A DNA stretch of 64,000 nucleotides from Conexibacter stalactiti (GTDB lineage: Bacteria > Actinomycetota > Thermoleophilia > Solirubrobacterales > Solirubrobacteraceae). The notes beneath the pieces were generated by a model. It had not been told where the DNA came from. It saw only the letters and a list, made by a program, of their open reading frames with translations, and did not search any database. Positions within the stretch are counted from its first letter, which is position 1, and every line of letters starts with the position of its first letter. Below, in pieces: positions 51,798-59,655 of the stretch. Position numbers and translations under genes: made by a program. Where the stretch lies: assembly GCF_035967765.1 (NCBI RefSeq), contig NZ_JAYWIT010000005.1; one strand, given 5' to 3'.

Positions 51798-52698
51798 CGA
51801 GATCCGGGAGCTGCGGCTCCGCGTCGGCGACCGCGACGTGCGCGCGCTGGAGACCGGGACGGGGTCGCGCCTCGTGCTCGTCCTGCACGGCGGAACGCCC
51901 GGCTTGTCGTCGTTCGCCGCCTCGGCGGACACGCTGCGCGGGCTGTTGGAGCGGCTCGACCTCGACGGGCACCGCGTCGTCGCGCCGGATCTGCCCGGCG
52001 CCGGCGGGACGCCCGCGAGGTCGGTCGAGGACCTGACCGTCGGCGGGACGATCGCCTTCGCGCGTGAGCTGATCGCGGCGCTCGCGCCGAACGAACTGCA
52101 CCTGGTCGGGCATGGCGACGCGTCGCTGGCGACGCTCGCGCTCGCTCGCGACGAGCATCTCGGCGTCGCGGTCGCGTCGTGCGCGCTGCTGGCGCCGGTC
52201 GCCGCAGCGCCGACCAGCGACGGCCTCGACAACATCGCGCTGCTGCATCCGCCGGCACCGCGCTGGAGCCGTCGCTCGCAGCGCTGGGCGCTGGACCGGC
52301 TGTGCTTCTCGGCCGAGCGCGGCGAGCGCGAGCTGCTCGACGCCTGCGTGGAGCACGCGCGCGGCGCCGCGCACCGTGGCGCGGTCGCGCGGCTGGAGCT
52401 GGACGGTGCGAGGTCTGAGATCACCGCGTCGGCGTACGGGGCGATGGACGCCTTCTACGCCTACTGCCGCGAGGTCGGGTACGCGGTCCCGTTGACGCTC
52501 GTATGGGGCGCTGAGGACCCGACGGCCGAGATCCAGCACGCCGCCGTGCTCAACGACATCGTCGGCGAGGGGCCGGCGCCGGTCGGCTTCCACCTGATCG
52601 ACCGCTGCGGGCACTTCCCGCACGTCGACCAGCCCGACCGGGTGGCGCGCACCGTCGGGTCCGCGATCCGCCGCGCCGTGAGGGTGGAGGTGGCCTGA
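51790..52698 (+). CDS. Alpha/beta-hydrolase-fold protein lacking the nucleophile (RutD-like state)
   Basis: 302 residues with the fold's landmarks (LVLHGGTPGLSSF, VVAPDLPGAGGTPARSVEDL, DRCGHFPHVDQPD with the His), but the nucleophile elbow reads LHLVGHGDASLA: the Ser position is Gly109. RutD of the uracil pathway likewise lacks the Ser (GHALG). Such proteins can still speed hydrolysis of unstable intermediates such as aminoacrylates. It overlaps the genes before and after, so it is a genuine pathway member rather than a relic. Confidence 0.8.
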   Translation: MPDEIRELRLRVGDRDVRALETGTGSRLVLVLHGGTPGLSSFAASADTLRGLLERLDLDGHRVVAPDLPGAGGTPARSVEDLTVGGTIAFARELIAALAPNELHLVGHGDASLATLALARDEHLGVAVASCALLAPVAAAPTSDGLDNIALLHPPAPRWSRRSQRWALDRLCFSAERGERELLDACVEHARGAAHRGAVARLELDGARSEITASAYGAMDAFYAYCREVGYAVPLTLVWGAEDPTAEIQHAAVLNDIVGEGPAPVGFHLIDRCGHFPHVDQPDRVARTVGSAIRRAVRVEVA

Positions 52699-53855
52699 TG
52701 GAGGTGCTCTGGACTCTGGGCGGCGAGTACGACGGCCCGCACCCGTGGCGCAGGTCGGGCCGCTGGCGGCCCGACCACCGCCGCGTCCGGCAGGTCGCGG
52801 AGGCCGTCGACACACTGCCGTTCTCGGGTGCGCTGATGGCGATCGGCCTGCCGGGCACGTTCGACCCGTGGACGATGGCGGCGTCGATCGCGCCGGTGAC
52901 CGAGCGGATGCGCTTTCTGATCGCCGCGTATCCGGGTGTAATGACGCCGACGCAGCTCGCGCTCGCCGCGCTCAGCCTCGACCACGTCTCAGACGGGCGG
53001 CTGATGATCAACGTCGTCGGCAGCAACCCGGTGACGATGGCGGCGCACGGCCTGCACCTGGAGAAGGACCAGCGCTATCGGATGCTGAGCGACTACTGGA
53101 ACGCCTTCCGCACGCTCTACGCCGGGCAGCAGCCGCCGGCCAGCGAGCTGTTTCCGATCGAGCGCCCGGAGACGTTCCTGAGCCTGGAACCCCGGCAGAC
53201 GCCGCACCCGCCCCTGTGGGGCGCGGCGGGCTCGCCGGAGGGCCTGCAGGCGGTCGTGCCGCTCGTCGACACCTATCTCGCCGCCGTCGGCACGCCCACC
53301 GAGCTGGCTCAGCGGACTGCCCTCGCGGCCGAGATCGCTCGGCAGCTCGGGCGCCCGGTGCCGAGCTTCGGCGTCTCGATCGGCGTGCTCGTGCGCGAGA
53401 CCGAGGACGAGGCGTGGGCCGAGGCCGAGCGCAAGCTCGCGCACGTCTCGATCGACGAGATCAAGGCGTCGAAGGGCTGGCAGGCGGCGCTCGCGGCGGA
53501 TCCGGCCACGGCCGACGCGCGCGAACGTCGTTGCATCGAGGCGATCGAGGACGGTCGCATGCTCGCGGCCCGGGACCTCGAGTTCTACCCGAACATGTGG
53601 AACGGGCCGATCGACCGCGCCGGCATCGATCTGCGCCGGCTGCTGGCGGCGCCCAACTCGATGCTGATCGGCGACCCGCGGCAGGTAGCCGAGCGGATGC
53701 GGGAGATCCAGACGATCGCCGGCATCGATCGCTTCATCATCTGGGCTCCGCCCTTCCACGAGGAGGCATACCGGGTGGCCGACCTGCTGCTGCCCCAGCT
53801 CGACCTCGACGCCAGGCTCGCGCCAGCGGCAGCACCGCTCGGAGCGGTCGCGTGA
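52698..53855 (+). CDS. Luciferase-like (SsuD-type) flavin-dependent monooxygenase
   Basis: 385 residues of the LLM/SsuD group: SIAPVTERMRFLIAAYPGVM, LALAALSLDHVSDGRLMINV, DQRYRMLSDYWNAFRTLYAG, ERMREIQTIAGIDRFIIWA. Uses FMNH2 from a partner reductase to oxidise or desulfonate a small compound. Starts with TGATG overlap. With the RutA-like gene, the regulon holds two flavin-dependent oxygenases but no reductase of its own; the nearest candidate is the reductase domain at 59.4-60.8 kb. Confidence 0.85.
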   Translation: MEVLWTLGGEYDGPHPWRRSGRWRPDHRRVRQVAEAVDTLPFSGALMAIGLPGTFDPWTMAASIAPVTERMRFLIAAYPGVMTPTQLALAALSLDHVSDGRLMINVVGSNPVTMAAHGLHLEKDQRYRMLSDYWNAFRTLYAGQQPPASELFPIERPETFLSLEPRQTPHPPLWGAAGSPEGLQAVVPLVDTYLAAVGTPTELAQRTALAAEIARQLGRPVPSFGVSIGVLVRETEDEAWAEAERKLAHVSIDEIKASKGWQAALAADPATADARERRCIEAIEDGRMLAARDLEFYPNMWNGPIDRAGIDLRRLLAAPNSMLIGDPRQVAERMREIQTIAGIDRFIIWAPPFHEEAYRVADLLLPQLDLDARLAPAAAPLGAVA

Positions 53856-54664
53856 GCGGGCCGGGCACGAGCCGGCGCCTCGAAGGGCGCGTGGCCTTCA
53901 TCACCGGTACGGGCGGCGGTCAGGGGCGCGCCGCCGCCGAGCTGTTCGCGCGAGAGGGCGCGACCGTGTGGGGATGCGACCTGAGGGCGGAGGGCGCCCA
54001 GGAGACGGTCGACCGGATCGTCGCCGCCGGCGGCAGAGCGGCGTCGCTGCATCCGCTGGACCTGACCGCGGAAGGCGGGGCACGGCGCTGGATCGAGGAG
54101 GGCGTCGCGCGCTTCGGCCGCATCGACGTGCTGTACAACAACGCCTCGCATGCCGTCATGCGCCGCCTCGGCGACGCCGACATGTGGGAGGCGTGGCAGA
54201 CGACGATCCGCGGCGAGCTCGACCTCGTCTTCGCGACGATCGAGGCGGCCTGGCCGCACCTGGTGCGCCAGGGCGGCGGATCGAGCATCGTCAACACCTC
54301 CTCGACGGCGGCATTGCGCGGCTTGCCGCTGCCGGAGTCGGGGCCAGGCTCGTCGACTGGGCACAGCGCGGCGAAGGCGGGGCTGCTCGGCCTGACGCGT
54401 CAGGTCGCCGCCGAGGGCGCGTCCTACGGAATCCGCGCCAACGCGGTGCTGCCGGGCTTCATCGACGCGCCGGTCACGAGTTTCATCCTCGACCAGCCGG
54501 GCGCACGCGAGCGGATCGGCGCGCGGCTGCCCTTGGGCCGCGTCGGACGCCCGGCGGACGTCGCCTTCGCCGCGCTCTACTTCGCCTGCGACGAGTCGGC
54601 GTGGGTGACCGGCGAGACGCTCACCGTCGACGGTGGCGCGGTCAGCGTGGCGATGCCGCGCTGA
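53852..54664 (+). CDS. Short-chain dehydrogenase/reductase with His in place of the catalytic Tyr
   Basis: 270 residues. Cofactor motif TGTGGGQG, NNAS region and INTSST-like segment (IVNTSSTAALRG, Ser150/151) are intact, and so is Lys175, but the YxxxK motif reads HSAAK (His171). The codon is CAC, one base from Tyr TAC. It may have altered or lost oxidoreductase activity, or be an error. GTG start overlapping the oxygenase gene; last gene of the regulon. Confidence 0.85.
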   Translation: MSGPGTSRRLEGRVAFITGTGGGQGRAAAELFAREGATVWGCDLRAEGAQETVDRIVAAGGRAASLHPLDLTAEGGARRWIEEGVARFGRIDVLYNNASHAVMRRLGDADMWEAWQTTIRGELDLVFATIEAAWPHLVRQGGGSSIVNTSSTAALRGLPLPESGPGSSTGHSAAKAGLLGLTRQVAAEGASYGIRANAVLPGFIDAPVTSFILDQPGARERIGARLPLGRVGRPADVAFAALYFACDESAWVTGETLTVDGGAVSVAMPR

Positions 54665-54709
54665 CCGGTGGCGGCGGGGTCGGCATCGTGCGCGCCGGCC
54701 CCGCGCGCA

Positions 54710-55522
54710 TCAGCCGCGCTTGGCCTCGAGCAGCTCCGCGAAGGCGAGCTGCTCACTGGCGTCACGAGCGGTCGCGAGCAGCGGGTCGACCATAGCGGCG
54801 AACGTAGCGCGGCTGTATCGCGTCATCGGCAGCGAGACGCTGAAGGCGCCGATCAGCGCGCCGGAGGGTGATTTGATCGCGGCGCCGAGCGCCGCGATGT
54901 CGGGCTCGCTCTCCTGCACGCTGGTCGCGTAGCCCCTTCTGTCGACGGCCGCGAGTTCGCGCTCGAGCTGACCGCGCGAGGTCACCGATCTGGGCGTGCA
55001 TGGCGAGACCCGGTCGTCGGGGTAGCGGCGGTGCAGCTCGTCGCGCGAGAGCGTGGCCAGCATCGCCTTGCCGCCCGACGTGCAGTGCGCGGGCCGCACC
55101 TCTCCGTTGCGTCGCGTCGTGCGGACCGCGCGTCGGCTCTCGACGCCGTCGACGAACATCACTGACGTCCCGTCGAGCACGAGGAAGTGGATCGTCTCGT
55201 CGAGCTCCTGCGCGAGTCGCTCGAGGAACGGCCGCACGATGCGGCGGACGTCCATCCGTTCGACGACGTTGAGGCCGATGCGCATCAAGGCGGGCCCGGC
55301 ACGGTAGGCGCGCGTCTCGGGATCGTGCACGACGAGGTCGTGGTATTGCAGCATGGCCATCAGCCGCGAGGCGGTCGACGGCACGACGCCGAGCGCGCGG
55401 CTGGCCTCCGAGATGCGGATCGAGTCCTGCTGGCCGACCATCGCCAGCAGCGTCAGGGCGTTGTCGACCGACGCGATCGGATGCGACGGGCGGGGATTGG
55501 GGTTGGCCGCGGCAGTGCTCAC
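54710..55522 (-). CDS. IclR-family regulator of the gentisate operon
   Basis: 270 residues: HTH (ASVDNALTLLAMVGQ, RISEASRALGVVPSTASRLM) and IclR effector domain (IHFLVLDGTSVMFVDGV, RPAHCTSGGKAMLATL, RGYATSVQESEPDIAALGAA). GTG start. Divergent from the gentisate dioxygenase gene, whose promoter is bracketed by a nine-base inverted repeat; it probably activates that operon with an aromatic acid. Confidence 0.9.
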   Translation of the reverse strand: MSTAAANPNPRPSHPIASVDNALTLLAMVGQQDSIRISEASRALGVVPSTASRLMAMLQYHDLVVHDPETRAYRAGPALMRIGLNVVERMDVRRIVRPFLERLAQELDETIHFLVLDGTSVMFVDGVESRRAVRTTRRNGEVRPAHCTSGGKAMLATLSRDELHRRYPDDRVSPCTPRSVTSRGQLERELAAVDRRGYATSVQESEPDIAALGAAIKSPSGALIGAFSVSLPMTRYSRATFAAMVDPLLATARDASEQLAFAELLEAKRG

Positions 55523-55588
55523 GGGGTCGCACGATAGCCGGCCGGGCGGCGACGCGCACCTCGATGGTTGTGTGGATCAAAGAACGGC

Positions 55589-55630
55589 ATTGCGCGGAGT
55601 CGTTGACAGATCTGCGGACCGCGCAATACT
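55589..55630 (+). promoter_or_regulatory. Gentisate operon promoter bracketed by an inverted repeat
   Basis: TTGACA (55603-55608), 16-base spacer, AATACT (55625-55630). Perfect arms ATTGCGCGG (55589-55597) and CCGCGCAAT (55619-55627) flank the -35 and overlap the -10. A further partial half-site ATTGCGGAG follows at 55651. Fits binding by the divergent IclR protein. Confidence 0.78.
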
Positions 55631-55668
55631 GTTGCCGAAAGCAGACTTCTATTGCGGAGAGAAGAACG

Positions 55669-56709
55669 ATGAATTCGACGACGCAAGAGGACGCCGCTGA
55701 CGGCGTCGAGACGCTGGAGGACCTGTACCGGGTGCTCGACGAGCGCGACTACGAGCCGCTCTGGACGATGAAGGGCGCGCTGACGCCCGAGCCGACGACG
55801 GCGATGGTCCCGCGCCTCTGGAGGTACGACGAGGTGCGCAGCCTGATCGAGCGCGCCGGCGGCCTGATCTCGGCCGAGGACGCCGAGCGCCGCGTGCTGG
55901 CGCTGCGCAACCCCGGCACCGCCGAGCACGAGGTCGCGCGCGCGACCGACACGCTGTGGGCCGCGATGCAGATGGTGCTGCCGGGGGAGGTCGCGCCGGC
56001 GCACCGTCACACGCCCGCGGCGCTGCGCTACATCGTCGAGGGCAAAGGCGCCTACACCGCCGTCGACGGCCGTCGCTGCGAGATGGAGGTCGGCGACTTC
56101 GTGATCACGCCGAACTGGACGTGGCACGAGCACGGGCACGAGGGCGAGGGGCCGATGATCTGGCTCGACGGGCTGGACCTGTCGATCGTGCACGCGATGC
56201 ACGCCTGCTTCGTCGAGCGTCACGAGGGCCCGATTCCGCAGCAGCCGATGGCGTCGGCGGCACGCCGCGCCGGCACGCTGCAGCCGCTGCTGGCCGAGGA
56301 CCATCCGGCGCCGACGCTCGTCTGGAAGCTGGCCGACGCCGAGCGGGCGCTCGCCGAGCTCGCGGACGCGGAGGGCAACCCGTTCGACGACCTGATCCTC
56401 GAGTACCGCGACCCGGCGACCAACGCCTCCGCCCTGCCGACGATGTCCGCCTACATCCAGCAGCTGCGGCCCGCTACCGCGACGCGGTCGCACCGTCACA
56501 CGGCGAGCACCGTCTACCACGTGATCCGCGGCGAGGGCCGCTCGGTGATCGACGGCAGGGCGTTCGACTGGGCGCCCGGCGACACGTTTGTCGTGCCGAC
56601 GTGGGCACTGCACAGCCACGAGACCGCCGACGGCGCGCTGCTCTTCTCCTTCTCCGACGCCCCCGCGCTGCGCGCGCTCGGCCTGCTGCGCGAGCGCGCC
56701 GACGCCTAG
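55669..56709 (+). CDS. Gentisate 1,2-dioxygenase
   Basis: 346 residues, bicupin. Iron-binding first cupin PAHRHTPAALRYIVEGKGAY with a later His in WTWHEHGHEG; second cupin SHRHTASTVYHVIRGEG. Ring-cleaving Fe(II) enzyme converting gentisate to maleylpyruvate. The ATG at 55669 has GGAGAGAAG upstream; an earlier in-frame ATG would include the promoter. First gene of a hydroxylase-dioxygenase-hydrolase operon. Confidence 0.92.
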   Translation: MNSTTQEDAADGVETLEDLYRVLDERDYEPLWTMKGALTPEPTTAMVPRLWRYDEVRSLIERAGGLISAEDAERRVLALRNPGTAEHEVARATDTLWAAMQMVLPGEVAPAHRHTPAALRYIVEGKGAYTAVDGRRCEMEVGDFVITPNWTWHEHGHEGEGPMIWLDGLDLSIVHAMHACFVERHEGPIPQQPMASAARRAGTLQPLLAEDHPAPTLVWKLADAERALAELADAEGNPFDDLILEYRDPATNASALPTMSAYIQQLRPATATRSHRHTASTVYHVIRGEGRSVIDGRAFDWAPGDTFVVPTWALHSHETADGALLFSFSDAPALRALGLLRERADA

Positions 56710-56747
56710 CCGACCGTCACCCCCCAACCGACCAGCGAGATCACCAC

Positions 56748-57626
56748 ATGCACCTCTACAGCTTCGACGACTTCCGACTCGGCGCCGGACGCGGCGACGG
56801 ACGGCTCGCCGAGATCACGGACCTCGTCGACGAGACCGTCGCGCACGATCGCCGGATGGCGACGCTGATCGCCGTCTGGGACGAGCTGCGACCCGCGGTC
56901 GAGTCCGCGATCGCGGCTGGCCCGCAGCTCGACGTCGCGGACGTGACCCTGCGCGCTCCGCTGCCCGCGCCGGGCACGCTCGCTGCCGCGCCCGTCAACT
57001 ACAAGCGCCACCAGGACGAGATGGGCGGCGAGGGCGGCGTCTACGACGGCGAGGTCATCAAGACGATCGAGACCTACGCCGGGTTCGTCAAGGCGTCCTC
57101 GTCGATCGCGGGGCCCGACGAACGGATCCTGCTGCCGTTCGACGACCGCCGCTTCGACCACGAGGCGGAGATCGGCGTCGTGATCGGCTCGACCGCGTCG
57201 TCGGTGCCACGTGAGCGCGCGATGGACCACGTCTTCGGGTACGTGCCGTTGCTCGACATCACGATGCGCGGCCAGGAGGACCGCTCCTACCGCAAGAGCT
57301 TCGACACGTTCACGCCGATCGGTCCCGCGATCGTGACCGCCGACGAGGTCGCCGACCACGCCGACATCGCGTTCGAGCTGACTGTCAACGGTGAGCTGCG
57401 CCAACGGGCCAACACGTGCGACCTGATCTACGACATCCCGCGCCTGGTCGAGCTGTACTCGACGGCCATGACGCTGTCGCCCGGCGACCTGATCGCGACC
57501 GGCACGCCCGAGGGTGTCGGCGAGATCCGCCCCGGCGACGAGGTCGTGCTCACGATCGACGGCATCGGACAGCTGACGATGCAGACCGCCGCGCGCGCGG
57601 CGCTGGCCACCGGGCGCGTCGCATGA
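56748..57626 (+). CDS. Fumarylacetoacetate hydrolase family protein (fumarylpyruvate hydrolase)
   Basis: 292 residues. FAH-fold metal site: FDHEAEIGVVIG (Glu ligands), FGYVPLLDITMRGQ (Asp), and the Lys/Thr-rich SFDTFTPIGPAIV, TGTPEGVGEIRPGDEV. In the gentisate route it splits fumarylpyruvate (or maleylpyruvate) to fumarate/maleate plus pyruvate. No maleylpyruvate isomerase gene is visible, so either it acts on maleylpyruvate directly or the isomerase is elsewhere. Overlaps the hydroxylase gene. Confidence 0.88.
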   Translation: MHLYSFDDFRLGAGRGDGRLAEITDLVDETVAHDRRMATLIAVWDELRPAVESAIAAGPQLDVADVTLRAPLPAPGTLAAAPVNYKRHQDEMGGEGGVYDGEVIKTIETYAGFVKASSSIAGPDERILLPFDDRRFDHEAEIGVVIGSTASSVPRERAMDHVFGYVPLLDITMRGQEDRSYRKSFDTFTPIGPAIVTADEVADHADIAFELTVNGELRQRANTCDLIYDIPRLVELYSTAMTLSPGDLIATGTPEGVGEIRPGDEVVLTIDGIGQLTMQTAARAALATGRVA

Positions 57627-58819
57627 GCGCGGTCGCCGACGGCTCGCCGGTGGAGGTCGAGACGCTGATCGCGGGCGGCGGCGTCGGCGGGCTCACCGCC
57701 GCGCTCGCGCTCGCGCGCGCCGGCCGCCCGGTCCGGCTGCTGGAGCGCGCGCTGGAGTTCACCGAGATCGGCTTCGGCATCCAGCTGGGACCGAACGCCA
57801 CGCGGGCGCTCGACGGGCTCGGCGTGCTCGACGAGCTGCTGCCGCTCGCCGTCCAGCCGCGTGAGCTGCTCTACATGGACGCGCTCTCGGGCGAGCGGAT
57901 CACCTCGATCGACCTGGGCGACGCGTTCGTCGCCCGCTACGGCCATCCCTACGTCGTCGTCCACCGCAGCGACCTCCAGCGCAAGCTGCTCGGTGCCTGC
58001 GTGCGCGAGCCGCTCGTGACGATCGAGACCGGGCGAGAGCTGGTGGCGTTCGAGGAGGACGCCGACGGCGTCACGGTCCGCTGCGCGGACGGCGCGTCCT
58101 ACCGCGCGCAGGCGCTGATCGCCGCCGACGGGCTCAACTCGCGCGTGCGTGGCACGATCGCCAGAGGCGAGCCGCGCGCCGAGGGGTTCGTCGCCTATCG
58201 CGGGACGATCCCGATCGCGGACATGACGCCGCGCGCCGAGGCCGACGCGATGGTGATGTGGGTCGCGCCCGACACGCACATGGTCCAGTACAAGGTCCGC
58301 GGCGGGGCGCTCTACAACCAGGTCGCCGTCTTCCGCAGCCGCCGCTTCGACGCCGGCGATCCGGACTGGGGTTCGCCGGAGGAGCTGGACGAGCACTACC
58401 AGGCGTTCTGCGAGCCGGTCCGCGTAGCCGCCTCGCAGCTGGGGCGCAAGCACCGCTATCCGATGGCCGACCGCGATCCGATCGCGACCTGGACGACCGC
58501 GCGCGTCGCGCTGCTGGGCGACGCCGCACATCCGATGCTGCCAGTGCTGGCGCAGGGCGGCTGTCAGGCGATCGAGGACGGGATCGCCCTGCCCGTTGCG
58601 TTCGCCGGCGCAGCCGACGTCCCCGCGGCGCTGTCGGCCTACGAGCGTCGCCGCGCGCCGCGCGCCGGCAGGGTGCAGTCATCGGCGCGCCGCTTCGCCG
58701 AGGTCTGCCACATCGGCGGCGTCGGGGTCGAGCTGCGCAACGCGCTGTTCGGGCAGCACGATCCGCAGGACTACACGGTGCTCGACTGGCTCTACGACGA
58801 CGCGGAGGTGCGCGCATGA
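57623..58819 (+). CDS. FAD-dependent aromatic hydroxylase (3-hydroxybenzoate 6-hydroxylase-like)
   Basis: 398 residues of the class A flavoprotein monooxygenases: FAD motif LIAGGGVGGLTAAL, DG motif LIAADGLNSRVR, and the GD motif VALLGDAAHPMLPVLAQGG. In the setting with gentisate dioxygenase it most likely makes gentisate from 3-hydroxybenzoate (or salicylate) with NAD(P)H and O2. Overlaps genes on both sides by four bases. Confidence 0.88.
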   Translation: MSAVADGSPVEVETLIAGGGVGGLTAALALARAGRPVRLLERALEFTEIGFGIQLGPNATRALDGLGVLDELLPLAVQPRELLYMDALSGERITSIDLGDAFVARYGHPYVVVHRSDLQRKLLGACVREPLVTIETGRELVAFEEDADGVTVRCADGASYRAQALIAADGLNSRVRGTIARGEPRAEGFVAYRGTIPIADMTPRAEADAMVMWVAPDTHMVQYKVRGGALYNQVAVFRSRRFDAGDPDWGSPEELDEHYQAFCEPVRVAASQLGRKHRYPMADRDPIATWTTARVALLGDAAHPMLPVLAQGGCQAIEDGIALPVAFAGAADVPAALSAYERRRAPRAGRVQSSARRFAEVCHIGGVGVELRNALFGQHDPQDYTVLDWLYDDAEVRA

Positions 58820-59655
58820 GCATCGAGCCCGGAGGACAGGCGGCCGGTGCACGGGCCGGCGTGCTGGACGGACTCGCCGCGGTCGTCACCGGCGCGGCGC
58901 AGGGCATCGGCCTCGGGATCGCCGAGAGCCTCCTGCGGGAAGGCGCGCGCGTCGCGCTGCTCGACCTGCAGGAGGACAAGGTCCGAGAGGCAGCCGGCCG
59001 GCTGGATCCGTCGGGTGAGCGCACGCTCGGGCTCGCCGCCGACGTGACCCGGCGTGACCAGGTCGAGAGCGCCGTCGCTGCCGTGACCGAGCGTTTCGGG
59101 GCGGTCGACGTGCTCGTCAACAACGCGGGCGGCACGCCGAAGCTCCGGCAGCCGGTCGTCGACATCGAGGCCGTCGAGGACGAGCTCTGGGACGGCGTCG
59201 TCGCGCTCAACCTGACGGCGACGTTCCTCTGTTGCCGAGCCGTCGTGCCCGGCATGCGCAGACGCGGCTTCGGCCGCATCGTGAACATCTCCTCGGGCCT
59301 CGCCCGCGGCGGCTACGGCGGCCACATGCGGACGGTCAGCGCGCGGCTGCCCTACGCGGCCTCGAAAGCGGGCGTGATCGGGCTGACCGCGCAGCTGGCC
59401 AAGGACCTCGCGGCGGATGGCATCTGCGTCAACGCGGTCCTGCCGGGGGTGATTCTGCCGGGGCAGGGGTCGACGATGCGCGCGCAGTTCGACGCGATGA
59501 CCGACGAGGCGCGCGCGACCATGGTCGCGCCGCTGCCGGCCGGACGGCCCGGCGAGCCCGACGAGATCGGCTGGATGACGGTCGCGCTCGCCGCGCCCGG
59601 CGCCAGCTACGTGTCAGGACAGGCAATCGACGTCGCCGGCGCGGCCGCGTTCTGA
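58816..59655 (+). CDS. Short-chain dehydrogenase/reductase
   Basis: 279 residues with intact SDR motifs: TGAAQGIG, NNAG, catalytic Ser in IVNISSG, and Tyr-Lys in LPYAASKAG. Last gene of the gentisate operon; could oxidise an alcohol precursor such as a hydroxybenzyl alcohol or act on a ring-hydroxylated intermediate. Its 3' 227 bases are overlapped on the other strand by the tail of the RibB-like/flavin reductase ORF. Confidence 0.9.
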   Translation: MSIEPGGQAAGARAGVLDGLAAVVTGAAQGIGLGIAESLLREGARVALLDLQEDKVREAAGRLDPSGERTLGLAADVTRRDQVESAVAAVTERFGAVDVLVNNAGGTPKLRQPVVDIEAVEDELWDGVVALNLTATFLCCRAVVPGMRRRGFGRIVNISSGLARGGYGGHMRTVSARLPYAASKAGVIGLTAQLAKDLAADGICVNAVLPGVILPGQGSTMRAQFDAMTDEARATMVAPLPAGRPGEPDEIGWMTVALAAPGASYVSGQAIDVAGAAAF

